Source: Ochotona curzoniae (taxonomy: Eukaryota > Chordata > Mammalia > Lagomorpha > Ochotonidae). From it: 64,000 nt of DNA. Below the pieces are notes generated by a model. It was given only the letters and a program-made list of their open reading frames with translations, was not told the origin of the DNA and made no database searches. Positions 10,853-22,840 of the stretch are shown one piece after another (within the stretch, counting starts at the first letter, position 1; each line of letters starts with the position of its first letter). The stretch lies in contig NW_024467121.1 in NCBI RefSeq assembly GCF_017591425.1, positions 20,286,707 to 20,350,706 on the forward strand, in the 5' to 3' direction. A program made the translations under genes and the position numbers.

Positions 10853-13161
10853 AACACTGCCTAAAATAATGACAAACTAATCAATATTCAGAGATTAGTG
10901 GGTTATGAATGTCACTGCTACTACATGAGACCCCTTTCCTTTAAGATTCATCAGCATTTCACTGAAGCCCCAGGAGACTGACCTATGTAGGCTGGACATG
11001 GGTTCTGTGCTCTCTGCTTTCTGAGTGGGTGGGCTTTTTTAAAGGTAACGGCTTCAGCTCACTGCAGGGTACTCCAGGGCATTCTCTGAGTACCTCTCAA
11101 TCCTTCTCCCTTTGGATGCTTAGTCTGATCTCACTTCTCTATTACAAAACCTCGCTGTAATGGCCTCCCAACTGAGGGCCTCTCTATCACCATCAATTTC
11201 ATAACTTTTTTTCATCCGACAGTTATGACATCCATGGTTTGGATAAGATCAGATTTGTCACTGGATCCTTCCTTTTTATCTCTGAGAATCCAGTGGCACC
11301 CTTGAAGCCTGTTTATTCCCCGCTGACTAGCACAGAACTCATTTTAACTGCCCAGTCGGCACTTTGGTTACTGTTCACAGCAGAACAAGATTTCCCATCC
11401 CCTCCACCCCGCTCCAAGTGCCTGACTGCTCACACAATCCAGCAAACACTCTTAAATACCAAGTATCAGTGTATGGTTTCCCTGGTCTTTAAGAAATGAG
11501 AAGAGAGACTCACATGCTGAAAACAAAGGACATATTTTCCTGGACATATAAAGACAAACTCTCTCTTTCCTTAGCTCATTGTAATCGGTTCCTCTAAGCC
11601 CTCTAGGTCCCTAATCTGGAGCTTCATTCTTTGCCAGTTTAGCCAAGTTCTAGCAAGAATCCTGTTGGGTCAATTTGACAAAAATTCCCACTTGATATGT
11701 CACGAAGCTCCAGCCTTCTCTCTTGCCGCCTGGTCACTCTGGCTGGCCTTCAGAAAGAACACCATTGATTGGGTATGGCAAGAATCCTCCTGGGGCTGAG
11801 ATTTCATTTCAGCTCTGTTCCACCTACCAGTTCCCATCCTGATCCTTCCTTTGAGTCTCCGCTAGCCCTCATTTTATTTGGAGCCGGGTCCTATTTTTCT
11901 TCTCTGTTACAAGAACCCCATTGTAACCAGAACTTCTTGACATGCATAAAAGCTTCCTCACCACCTTGAAATTACTACCCCTTGAAATATCGCATCTATC
12001 TGCTGCAAAGACTGATATACAAAGTCAAAATAAACTCAGATTGAGGAATCAGCAAAACAATAGCCAGCATGACTGAACCAAGCACACCCTGTTGTGTAAC
12101 ATGCGTTTATCCTTGCCTTTTCTGGGACAAAATGTGAATTTGAGCCACTGCCAACAGCAAATGTGAGTTTAGCAAAGAGCCTAGGAAGGTCAGGGAGCCA
12201 TTTTCATCACAATTTGCTTTTTGGCAGAACCCAGAGCCAATAGGCACAGAGGTTTATGAAAACCCTTGAGCTTCTAACCTCCTGACAAAGCCATGCAAAT
12301 ACAGTCAGTGCAATTCACCTATCATCTTCACATTTGAAGAGAAAAGAAGAGATGAGAGATGGCATGGAGCACCATTTCATTCTCATGTTATTCCCAACTA
12401 GATCACATGGGCCACTGCCAGAACCTATCCTCACCTCACTGTGCTGGGGTTGTGTGGGAAGGTTTGAGCCCACTTGCCAGAGAGAGAGAGGATGTAGACC
12501 ACACATTACATATGTGTGACTGCTTGCTGACGCCAATTAGTAGCATATGTTGTTGATCCTTTTTCCTAAGTACCCAACAGTCAGCTACACTCAGGAGAGA
12601 GAACAGAGAGCTGATCAGAGGTAGATCAGAGGCAGAATACCATGTGGTAATGCCACTGCGCGACAGAGCTGCAGCCTACCCCAGGAATAAAACCATGAGA
12701 ATAAAAATGGTAGTGGAGGTGATGTGGTGTTTAGAGGTTTAGGAATGTCCTGTTGCTTCTAACATGTAGAACAAACAACTGATCAGTGATTCCGTAGTTT
12801 CATTTAGGGTTTAGGAAATAGCTACTATGGATTGCCAGAATGCTAACTACAGTGTTCTCAAAAAGAAGTGCCTGCTTCAAAGAGCTAAATCTCAAAATCC
12901 AAGACATTGCCAGGTGATGGGGGTGAAAGGTGGGCAGAACTTAACTACAACAAAAGAAACCATGGGGAGGCTGGAGAGGGAAGGACCTCTCTGGATTCAC
13001 TCACCTGGAAGACTCAATTCTTGTCAAAAGCCAAAGTAATGATACAGTATCCCCCCACTTTTGGCAAATGTCACAAGCTAGCTCACTCAACATGCATTCC
13101 ATCTGCTTCATGTGCCTTCCTGCATTGGTAAAACTCTAATGCAGAAATGACACCAATTCTC
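10853..13161. other. Unique DNA with possible L2 remnants
   Basis: At 11125-11500, L2-like wording appears (CTGTAATGGCCTCCCAACTG, CAGATTTGTCACTGG, CCAGTGGCACCC), suggesting an old forward L2 fragment. A second segment near 11890-11930 (TTCTCTGTTACAAGAACCCC) resembles 11140-11160 (TTCTCTATTACAAAACC). Nothing coding is supported. A short GA run lies at 12479-12491. Confidence 0.4.
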
Positions 13162-13178
13162 AGAATCTCCAGCATCTG

Positions 13179-13515
13179 GGCCCGGCGGCATGGCCTAGCG
13201 GCTAAAAGTCCTCACCTTGAATGCACCAGGATCCCATATGGGCGCCGGTTCTAATCCTGGCAGCTCCACTTTCCATCCAGCTCCCTGCCTGTGGCCTGGG
13301 AAAGCAACTGAGGACGGCCCAAAGCTTTGGGACCCTGCACCCATGTGGGATACCCAGAAGAAGTTCCTGGATCCTGGCTTCGGATCGGCATAGCATTGGC
13401 CATTGTGCTCACTTGGGGAGTGAATTATCGGATGGAAGATCTTCCTCTCTGTCTCTCCTCCTCTCTGTATATCTAACTTTGTGATAAAAAAAAAAATAAA
13501 TAAATCTTAAATAAA
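13179..13515 (+). mobile_element. Young CSINE with 17-bp target-site duplication
   Basis: GGCCCGGCGGCATGGCCTAG head, B-box GGTTCTAATCC, full body and AATAAATAAATCTTAAATAA tail. AGAATCTCCAGCATCTG (13162-13178) returns as AGAATCTCCGGCATCTG (13516-13532), one mismatch. A recent insertion. Confidence 0.95.
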
Positions 13516-13532
13516 AGAATCTCCGGCATCTG

Positions 13533-14425
13533 CAGTCCCCAGTACAATACTGATTCAGTCAGTTAGTGCATTCACGCTAGTCACAACTGCAGAAACAGCT
13601 TCAGGCAGAGACGGAAAGTTGCAGTGCATCCATCTTGCTAGTGAGACCATTCGAAGGCGGGACAGCTCTGGTTTTGAGCTCTCTGCTGCATATGCCTCCT
13701 GTGGCCACAGCAGAGCTCCCCATGCTCTGCAGAGGCTGTGTGACTCTGGGGGTTTACCAGGGTCTCCTCCTGCCAAATGTGTTTTGTAAACCAGCTAATA
13801 CCAAATTTATTTCTTCTTAAGTGGAATGGTTGTGTCCTGTAATAGAGTCCTAGTAAAAACAGGGAAACTTCAAAAGTTCAAGGACAAACAAAATAAGAAG
13901 ATAATCTTATTTTGGCTCATGAAGAAATTGAAACGAACATCGTTTTTCCACAATACGCATTTTCTATGAACTTTTGTAAGTTCATATAAACCCTTTGGCT
14001 GACAAAAAGGGTCAGAATGAGAGAGAGAGAGGCAGGAAGACAGAGAGCGGAGATAGGGGATCCTATGAGAGTCTCAGGATGTTTCACAATGCTACATAAA
14101 ACAAGAAGAAAATTCTTTTAAGTATCTTCATAAAGTGAAACTGGGTTCACAGTAAAAGGTAAATAAACAGCCAGATAAAGAGTGCCCCAGAAAAGTTCTT
14201 ATGCTCACTAAAGTTATCAATTAAATTGTCTGTATCTAGGAAGTGCAAAACTTCAGACATGAATCTATGCACTTAAAATCTCCCTTAACAAAACAGAAAA
14301 AGATACTTGTCCTCAGGACATTTTTCTGTGTCTTGAAACCAAGCCTTCTGTCAAAACCACATGGAAATTAGCATAGGACCAAAAAAGAAATGGGAGATGA
14401 GAAATGGCTCAAGTGCTCCAGGGCG
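13533..14425. other. Unique DNA with a short GA-rich tract
   Basis: GAGAGAGAGAGAGGCAGGAA around 14019-14038 is a minor simple repeat. No coding or repeat family otherwise seen. Confidence 0.4.
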
Positions 14426-14429
14426 TGCA

Positions 14430-15165
14430 GATGGTGTCTGTACTAGTTTCTGCAACAAAGTAGTACGGATCAGGCAGCTTAAAGCAACAGAAATACATTC
14501 TCACAGTTCAGGAAGCTGGTAGCCTCAAATCAAGCCCTCAGCAATTGGCTGTTTCTGGAAGCTCTGACCATCCTTGGCTCCCCCTACCCTCCTAAGGGCT
14601 GCCCTGCCAACACTTCTTGGATGATTCCAACTCCACTCACTGCCTCCAGTTTGAATGTCATGTTTATATTTCTGTGGCTCCTCTTTTTTAAGGATTTTTA
14701 AAAATTTTTATTTGAAAGGCAGAGTTAGAGAAAGAGAGAGAATCTTCCATCCACGGATTCACTCCCCAAAAATGGCCACAACTCCTGCAGCTAGGCCAGT
14801 CTGAAGACTGGAGATTCTTCTGAGTCTCCCATGTAGGTACAGAATCCTATGTACCTGGACCATCTTGCAACCATTCATGACCTGCTTTTTCAGGTCATGA
14901 GCAGGGAGCTGGAGCAGAAGGGGAGCAGCTGGAACTAGAAGCAGTGCCCACATGGGATACTGGCACTGCAGACCAAGGCTTAACCAAGTATGCCATGGCA
15001 TTGGCCCTGTCTTCTCTTCTTATAAAAATCAAACCCACAGTGGATTATGTCCCACTATATTCCAGTTTTTCATCGACCTGTACTCTACAAAGGACACGTT
15101 CCTAGGTAGCAAGATCTGGATGTCAGCTTATTTAGGGCACCTAATTTAAGTTATCCCAATCATTT
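14430..15165 (-). mobile_element. MLT1/MaLR LTR, reverse, split by a CSINE
   Basis: The left part (14430-14680) reads CTGTACTAGTTTCTGCAACA, GCAGCTTAAAGCAACAGAAA, CATTCTCACAGTTCAGGAAG, which is the reverse complement of the 3' part of ERVL-MaLR LTRs. After the SINE at 14688-15010 the element resumes with CTTATAAAAATCAAACCCAC and continues to about 15165. Ancient, shared by placental mammals; no retroviral genes remain. Confidence 0.75.
14688..15010 (-). mobile_element. Old CSINE inside an LTR
   Basis: Reverse C-repeat: ATTTGAAAGGCAGAGTTAGA tail side, TTCACTCCCCAAAAATGGCC, GCAGGGAGCTGGAGCAGAAG, CCCACATGGGATACTGGCAC, TATGCCATGGCATTGGCCCT head. It carries a perfect 10-bp inverted repeat (14875-14884 / 14891-14900, TCATGACCTG) not present in other copies. 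Confidence 0.85.
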
Positions 15166-15464
15166 CTCACAAGCTCACTCCATCATCTGACTACAGTTAC
15201 AGGTGTGTGACTTGGTACAGCTAACTGAATGAGCACTTAAACTTCAACTCAACAGGATGTATCTAATTTCTCCACTGAAACTTCTGGCACCTTTGAAACA
15301 TACTAGAGCTAAGGGCACCTTAATCTGCAATAAAAACTAAAAATTCATCCTTAAGAAAAATAATCTAAAGGAATCAAGGTGTAAATTAATGTTTATAGAG
15401 TGAAAGTTATGATATTATAAAATCTATAAAAGTGTCCCCTAATAAATTTAGAAATTTAATGTAA

Positions 15465-16310
15465 TTTCAGTGAGAAACACAGAAGCATTTTTTGACTTTT
15501 TGTTAATGTAGACACTGACCATTTGATCCTAAAAATTTTTTATGGTAATGCAAAGGTCAAGGAGGAGGAAAGGTAATCCTGAAAAAGAGCTGGAGAACTG
15601 CAGATTGCAAGCTGTATTGCAAGGGTAAGGTAACAGAAACCATAGTAGCAACAATCATAAGGATAGCAGAGACAAGAATGGACTGACTGACCAGTGGAAG
15701 AGAACAAGCTCAAGTCTTACTTGCACACTCACATGAAAACAACTACATGGCTTTTTCTCAAATAGGACACAAAAGCATTGAATTTAAAGGAAAAGTTGAC
15801 AAATTTAAGAAATCTATCCTACTCAGAGTTATCTCAATGAAAAAGGTAACTCACTGAATGTGAAAAGGTTTTTGCAGCACAAACATCTGACAAGTGACTC
15901 ATCAGAATATACTAAACTTCTACTAACCAATAAGAAAATAACTAGAAAAGTAACAAAACTGCACAAGAATGGAGTCAACGAAAGATTTCAAAACATCATC
16001 AGTAAACAAAAATATTAAGCACTGGTCATGAGGGAAATGTAAATGAAAGATTCAACATGATTAGCACTGCGCACCCATTAGAAACAAGTATTGGCGCAAA
16101 TTGGGAACAAGCAAAAACCTTACCTGCCACTGAAAAGGATTTCAACTGGTTCAAGCTTATAGAATATCAGTCCACCAATATCTGCTAACTCTGAACATAT
16201 ACAAACATTTCTGGGATGTCAGTATCTTGATCTATAGGTTCATCCCATGAGAACACTTGAGCTATATAATTTTCTGTTTATACTCTTCAATAAAAAATAA
16301 TACTTCCAGA
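15465..16310 (+). pseudogene. Decayed L1 ORF2, C-terminal half
   Basis: Follows the order of mammalian L1 ORF2 3' sequence on the plus strand: GCTGTATTGCAAGGGTAAGG (the 'CTATACTACAAGGCTACAGT' block), GACTGACCAGTGGAAGAGAA ('CAATGGAACAGAACAGAGCC' block), AAAAGTTGACAAATTTAAGA, CATCTGACAAGTGACTCATC ('CATCTGACAAAGGGCTAATA' block), GAGGGAAATGTAAATGAAAG ('AGAGAAATGCAAATCAAAAC' block). Many stops and indels; no function. An old insertion, distinct from the one on the minus strand at 17540-18600. Confidence 0.75.
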
Positions 16311-17535
16311 AAGTTTGCCTTATTTTTAATAGTTACCTGGGATATTGCTAAATAAAGGAAAATAAACTCGGAGGACTTATTTGGTCACAAGGATTTGGGA
16401 GCCTATAATTAACTCCAAGCATCACAATTTTTCTGTCTTCAGAAACAGACCCTTATGGATACTTAGGAAGAGAACTCAAGAAATAAATGCAACCATAGGG
16501 AAGTGAGACAAAGAAGGGAAATGAGGCCAGGTCCAGTGCCTTGGAGGAGGAGGGGGGTATTCACTTTCTGAAATCCATCTCACACTTCACTGTCTGCACC
16601 TACTAGATGGGCTGGTTGTGTAAAGCAAGACCTGGAGTTGTCAAGACAACCATGGTGAAGGGCATTTCTCTTCTGCTGCTTCTCTACCTAGACCTAGGCA
16701 ATGGAAGACTTCAGGTCATTCTCCCAGAATAGGACAGTATAATCACCTGTATACTCTCATTCAAGACACCTCTCTATCAGTCCAAACACATGGGTCCCCC
16801 CTCTGTCCTTCCTTAAGTTAATGATAATGAGAAAAATGTGGGGAAAACCTTTAAAACCTCAGGCAATTTACCCTAAAGCCAGTGTCCAGTTGGATACTCC
16901 ACTTTCCTACATCTTCTTAGGGCAGTTCTTTCCTGTCCCTTTGCTTCAAAAAAGATTGTTATGCTTGCACGTGCTTTCTGGCTTTCTATTCCTATCCTAA
17001 GCTGAGGAAAGAACCCACTGAACCTCACTGGTAATAGGAAAGAGGCAGGAAATGAATCACAATCAGGACAGTTGCCACTGAAGATGCAGTGCACAAAAAG
17101 CTTGTGTTTTCCTGTGTACACTCTCATTCTATGATGAATCCAGAAGCACTCCAGGGCCATTAAGTCTACAGCATTTCCAAGCCAGAATAAAGCTCCCATG
17201 CCAGAAAAATGTCTTCAAGCAGAGACATTTTCCCCAGTAAACAATCCTTGATGTACACAGTAACAGTCAAGGAGTTAAGTATGACACCAACTGAAATATA
17301 CTATCCCAACACATTAAGGCCACTATGTTCTTCCAGGTGGTAACCACCTGACATGTAAAATAAAAACAGCTTGCAGTGGAAGTGCTGGTGAGACAAACCA
17401 CAATGATTTTCCTGTGGCTCACATCAAAGACAACTGATGATCATTCCCCCACCATCACTAAAGATTCAAGGTCTACTCTAGTTTTTTACACTCTAATATA
17501 TTAGCTATGAGAAATCAGTGAAAACATTTGTCTTT
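16311..17535. other. Unique DNA
   Basis: No coding signal, RNA gene or repeat family identified. A 108-codon minus-strand frame at 16873-17199 has no recognisable family. A G-rich patch GGAGGAGGAGGGGGGTAT lies near 16543-16560. Confidence 0.4.
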
Positions 17536-17539
17536 CAGA

Positions 17540-18600
17540 GAGCAGCTTATTTCACTCAGCATAAAGGCTTTATATTTGGTTCATTTTTTGGTAAAAGACT
17601 GGGTTTTATTCTTTATAGCTGAGTAATTTTCCATCATATTTACATACCTTGTTTTCTTTAGCTATTAATCATTTGGTGAGTATCTAGTTTGATTCCAAAT
17701 CTTGTAAACTGAACTGCTGTGGACATAAGGGTACAAATAACTTCTGTATATATTCCATATGGTGATTTTATTTGCTTTAGATAAATTCCTAGGAGTAGGA
17801 TGTTTGAATAAAATGGTAGATGTTCCAACTTGCTAACTTCTACTTCACAGATTTCTGACGAAATCTCATAGCATCTTCCACAGTGTTTGTACTAGTTTAC
17901 ATTCTTACCTACAGTGTTTTAGAGTGACTTATTTCCTCACATCCTTGCCAGATTTTATTATTACTTCATTTTTATTTTTGGATGATAGCCATTGTAACTG
18001 GTGGTGATGTGAAACTTCACAGTGATTTTTATTGGCATTTTCTTGATGGCTAATGATACTGATTATATTTAAGTATCTATTTCCATTTGTATATCATCCT
18101 TTTCTTAACAGAACTGTTTGTATGTTGAGCTTCTTAAGCTCCCTATATCTTCTGAATATTAATTCAGTTGCATAGGTGGCTAATACTATGTCCCATCCTG
18201 TTGGATGCTTCTTTGCTTGTTGAGTGTTTCCTTTGCTGTGAAGAAGCTTTTTAGCTTGATGTACTTCCATTTGTTCATTTTATTTTACCTGCTTCTGTTT
18301 CTGGAGTCTTAGTCTCTGCCCGGGCCAATGTCTTGTGGTGTTTCCCCTATGTATTCCTCTCTAATTTGATGCTTTCAGATCTGAGTAGTGATTGTTGATC
18401 CATGTTCCTTTTTGTCTAAGGTGTAAGGGAGGGGTCTTGTTTCAGACTTCTGTACACAAAGATCCAATTTTCCCAACACCATCTGTTAAAAAGATATTGT
18501 TTCTTCTTGGAGATTTTAGATCATTTGTCAAAAATTAGTTGGCTGTATGTGAATGGATGCCTTATAGCACCTTAGTATTTGTGTGTAATCAAATACCCTA
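17540..18600 (-). pseudogene. Decayed L1 ORF2, reverse strand
   Basis: Plus-strand text is the reverse complement of ORF2: TAGCTGAGTAATTTTCCATC, GGTACAAATAACTTCTGTAT, TAGATAAATTCCTAGGAGTA, CTTCCACAGTGTTTGTACTA, GATAGCCATTGTAACTGGTG, TGCTGTGAAGAAGCTTTTTA, CAATTTTCCCAACACCATCT. The order matches L1 read from near the ORF2 stop backwards for about 1.05 kb. No intact reading frame. Together with 15465-16310 it places two unrelated old L1 pieces back to back within 3 kb. Confidence 0.88.
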
Positions 18601-20655
18601 TATTCTAAAACTCTGTGTACACTAAGCAGAGAACTCTAAATAAAAAGGCCTGGCTTGAGACCTTGACTTGAGATCCACAACTCAATATAGCCATTCCCAC
18701 CTGCTTTCCTTCTGAGCTACCCATACATGAAGGCTAAAAGTGAGCTTAGAACTATGCCTGTAGAATACATGAAACACGTTTCCTTTATACTAAAAATATG
18801 TTTAAATTAACTGTTTGCAATGCTACAACTCAGAGTTACGTGGGCGGGGGAGAATGTCAGAGGTCCCCAAGAAGTCAGAGGCTGAGATGTAGCTCCACAG
18901 GAAAGCCTGCCCCATTAGGATCATAGGTCTAGTTTACTGGCAGAGTGTTCCTCACCTTCCCAATCCAAACTCCAAGAAAAATAAGTGTTTCAAGTTCCAA
19001 TTCATTATGTCTGCACCTAAGAGATGAGCCATCCTCTTGGGCCAGATTAGCTAGATTTGTCTTTATTGCAATCATTACTAAGAGGTTATTGGATGCCAGA
19101 TAAATCAGCATGTTCCAACTTGCTAACTTTTACTTCTGGCTTAGAGCAGGTGTTTCAAAACCCAACTTTCTGAAACTACTTGCACTGAATCAATGGAACT
19201 TTTCCCCTGTAGTGCCGCTGTTGTACACTAGGGCAGTGAACAACAGAACAGGACTTGGAATCTGAAACAAGCCCAAAAGGATCATTTTCAAATTGGATTC
19301 ACCACAATCATGCTGTTGGCACTGAGTTTCCTGCTTGGATTTAGGTTGTAATGTACTTTTCAGGTAGCACGTTTACTTTGAAAGGGTAGATGGCTCTACC
19401 ATTAGTAGACTGGTTTCAAGGTCATCTGTGTCTCAGAGGGTCTCATCACAGCTGGTGGATTCTGAACTCTAAGCGATGTCAACATCATCTGCTGCATTTT
19501 CCTGACATTCACTTCAGCTTACTTTCTGTACCACTCTCAACTAATATAATGAGCAATAATTCTTTGTAACCGTCAAAGTATTTCACATTTCTATTTCCCC
19601 ATCTTCCACCAACATGTGAGCTCTACCATATAAAGGAACACTAGTTGTTAAAGGTATATAAACATACTCACTATGTGAACAACAAAAATACATTGCTCCT
19701 CTTAATCTAACATCTATTGAAACCTGACCCAGTTTCACATAGTCAGGGAATTTTTACTTCTGTCATTCTTATGCTTCCATCATGTGAAGTAGCAAGTGAA
19801 CAGTTACCTACACTGCCTCCCATTAATGCCTGCCGATTTCCTCACTTTCAGCAATGGCTTGTTCCTTGTTCACTTGTCTTCAGTTGAGTCCCATCCAGGA
19901 TGGGACTTGCCACAAGCCTGGCTGCAAGATAACAACTGTCACATTGCTACTGCTGCTGCTATTTTCACCATCATAATGGAAGAGCCATCATCCACCATTC
20001 ACAGATCTGTCATGCCCAGGAAAACACAGATGACATCACAAAAACACCTCATGAAAAATTTATGGTATGCGGCCACATTTCCAATTTTTTTTTCATCTCA
20101 GGATTTTCCATTACAGATACTAAAATTGAGAAATTTTAAAGAATTACTGAGCTAACAGAATCACAAAATCATTACATAGCCCAAATGGCCATAACCTTCA
20201 ATACAAAAATATCTCAGTGGGAAAAGTAAAAATTACTACATGTTGAATAGAAAATACCTGGATTCTCTCATTTGTCTCTACACTGAACTGGCTAAGAGAT
20301 CAGACATCAAATAGACTCTAGAAAATTCCACCGGACACTTATGGGGGAACAAGAAAGAGAAAGGCACTGACATTTTAGTATTACTGAACAGGATAATTTT
20401 GACCTTTCAGGGTCCCCTGAAACCAGACAGAACAGGTGTAGTTACAACTGCACAGACAGTAACTGAGAGCAACTGAATATTTTGGCTAAAATATCATACT
20501 GTGTTAGTTAAAAATGCTAGTCACCAATTGTTAGCAGCATAACACATTCCTCCCCTCTCGGATGTATGATGTGTGAGAGAGAGACATTTTATTTATTATT
20601 TCAGTAGCAAAATGTGTATCAAGAGCTCATTGTGGAACAGGTATAGTTATGAGTA
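18601..20655. other. Unique DNA
   Basis: No recognised repeat or gene. The 119-codon frame at 19796-20155 has no family resemblance and starts in ordinary-looking DNA, so it is left as chance. Homopolymer-poor, moderate GC. Confidence 0.4.
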
Positions 20656-20659
20656 TGCA

Positions 20660-20985
20660 TTTATGTCATCTCAAATTCATACATTGGAGTCTGACCTCCA
20701 ACACAACCAGATCAAGAGGTAAGGTTTCAGAATTACATCATGAAGATGGATGCCTCAGTCCCTTTATAAATGGACTATAGAGATCCGTTTTTGCTACGTG
20801 AGGTTACACAGAAGTCTCATACTTGGGGCAATATATCTATGGAGGAGAGAGCTATTCACAACCCCTCATTTGCATGATACTACAAAACAGTCACCTCCAG
20901 CCCAGAATGCGGCTTTAACCACAACCCAATCACTCAGGTCCCCTGCTCTAGCCTCCCTAACTTTGAGAATAAATCTAATGCTTTC
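20660..20985 (+). mobile_element. MLT1-type MaLR LTR
   Basis: AATTCATACATTGGAGTCTG, AAGAGGTAAGGTTTCAG (LTR 'AGGAGGTGGGGCCTTTGGG' zone), CCTTTATAAATGGACTATAG, TCTATGGAGGAGAGAGC (the 'CATCTATGAACCAGGAAG' zone) and CCTCCCTAACTTTGAGAATA AATC near the poly(A)-signal region follow the order of an MLT1 LTR. The AATAAA-type signal at 20968-20973 is part of the LTR. Ancient solo LTR or fragment. Confidence 0.75.
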
Positions 20986-22535
20986 AAGTCAGTACTCGCA
21001 TTTTGCTATATTAATCCAAATGGGCAAACACTACACAATGCTGATAGATCATGTTCTGATACAGCTGACATTTTAGAGGATGGATTAATAGCACCCTCAG
21101 ATCATTTTGAAGACTTATATATTTAATGCAAAGTGTTTCCTATATAGAAACGCTAGGTGTTATTCTTGCTTATGATAAACAAACAGAGAGAGGCGTTAAA
21201 TAATTTGTGAGTGACAGTGCTAGAAAGTGCCAAGCAAGAGATGAACTCAGGTCTTCTCCATACTGCATGTTTTCAGTCCCTGCTCTTTTTTCTGTCATCA
21301 AGTACAAGGACAAGCTAATGTGGAATGCTCTTCAGAAGAACCCCCTCCCTGCCACCTCCAAAGAGTAAATTGCAGCACCTGTTCAACTGTAACTAAGAGA
21401 ACATGATAGATGCTCAAATCTGCCTCCTCCCCAGTGTTCCTCGTAAACCTTGGAATTCTCAGGCTGCTCAAGATCTTAGATGTGGTCTCAACTCAACCAA
21501 ATGAACAGATCAGTGGAGGTTCACAGAAACTCCCTGTTTATATGCTTGTCCAATCCACCCACATATGGTAGGCTTCAAATGAGTGACCTAAAGAAAAAGT
21601 CAGTTATGCATACTTGCTAAATACCTGCTTCTCCTACAATGCTGATGTGTTAGCTAGAGGGCTACCAAGAACCCATCAGGGGTCACTGCCAGTTCTAACA
21701 CCCTTCACACATTTTGGCATACTGTGGTCATAGATGATTGGAAGCCTTCTCTGTGCAGCACCCACAGTTGGTACCCGCCCCATGCCCTCTTGAAATATCC
21801 TTCCCCTTAGGTTTCTCTCATCTTCCATCCTAGTAGCCCTCACCCTTGACTTTTCTGGTCTTTCTCTTTAGATTTTCTACAAGGATATCAAAGTTTTAGT
21901 TTTACCACTTATACTTCCAAGTCTCTATGTGTTGCCTTACTCCATGCGAGGTTCTGACAGGTATAGCGAATAGCTGCCACGTGGTTGCTCCTGGGCAGTC
22001 CCAATAAAACCACAACTGTGAACAAATCCCTCCAAAATTATTTAGTCATTATGGCACAGAAAATGAGATCAGTTCAACATCTCTTAAATCCACAGGCCTG
22101 AAATTATTCTCACATCCAGGACCTCCTCACTTTTACGAGCACAACAGCCACGGAACTGCTCCTGTTCCCATCACGTCTTTCTTGAAGGAACTCCTCATGA
22201 ATACCTACTGCATGTCAAGCATAAGGATCAGCAGACAAAAGCTGTCAATCCAGCCCCCTTTAAATTCCCTACTCACACTGCAAGCTGAGGTTTCCACTTA
22301 GGCCCTCTTCTGCATTAAATGAGCACAGGAAACTGAGGCAAAGCACATGGGCATAAGCACTCTGCTCTTCCCACTGACTAGTTGCACAACTAGTACAATT
22401 CTGGTACTTCGGCTTCTTCCCTTTTGAAATGGAAATGCCTCCTAACTCTAAGGTCACTTGCAGAATTAAACATATCTTTAAATTATTTGAACAACTACAC
22501 ATCCCCAGTAGCAGCTACTACTAAAATTTTTAAGG
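20986..22535. other. Unique DNA with two MIR-like remnants
   Basis: MIR-like text on the minus strand at about 21110-21280 (AAACAGAGAGAGGCGTTAAA ... GATGAACTCAGGTCTTC) and on the plus strand at about 22355-22500 (GACTAGTTGCACAACTAG ... TTCTTCCCTTTTGAAATGG). Neither has a sharp boundary. The rest is unassigned. Confidence 0.45.
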
Positions 22536-22840
22536 CGAGGGTCAACATTATGGTACATTAAGTTAAGCTACCACTTGCAACACCAGCATCCCAATCCCAG
22601 CTGCTCTGCTTCCAATTCAGCTTCCACTAGTGAACCTGGGGAGGCAGCAGAAGATCGTCTAAGTGCTTCAGCCCCTCCCATCCACATGGAAGACTCAGAG
22701 GACACTCCTGGCTTCTGGCTTCAGTCTGTACAGTCCTGGCTGCTGCAAACATTTGAAGACAGAGAAAGAGGATGGGTGATTTTTTTCTCTGCTCCCCCCC
22801 TCACTTCTAATACCACGTTTCAAAAAAAAAAAAAAAATAG
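22536..22840 (+). mobile_element. Old CSINE
   Basis: Forward decayed C-repeat: GAGGGTCAACATTATGGTAC, CAACACCAGCATCCCAATCC, TCCAATTCAGCTTCCACTAG, CATCCACATGGAAGACTCAG and a long poly(A) (22820-22836). Diverged head and body place it in an older subfamily. Confidence 0.8.

Noticed and set aside
20968..20973. AATAAA-like signal as a gene's polyadenylation site
   Set aside because: It belongs to the MLT1 LTR and there is no upstream coding exon.
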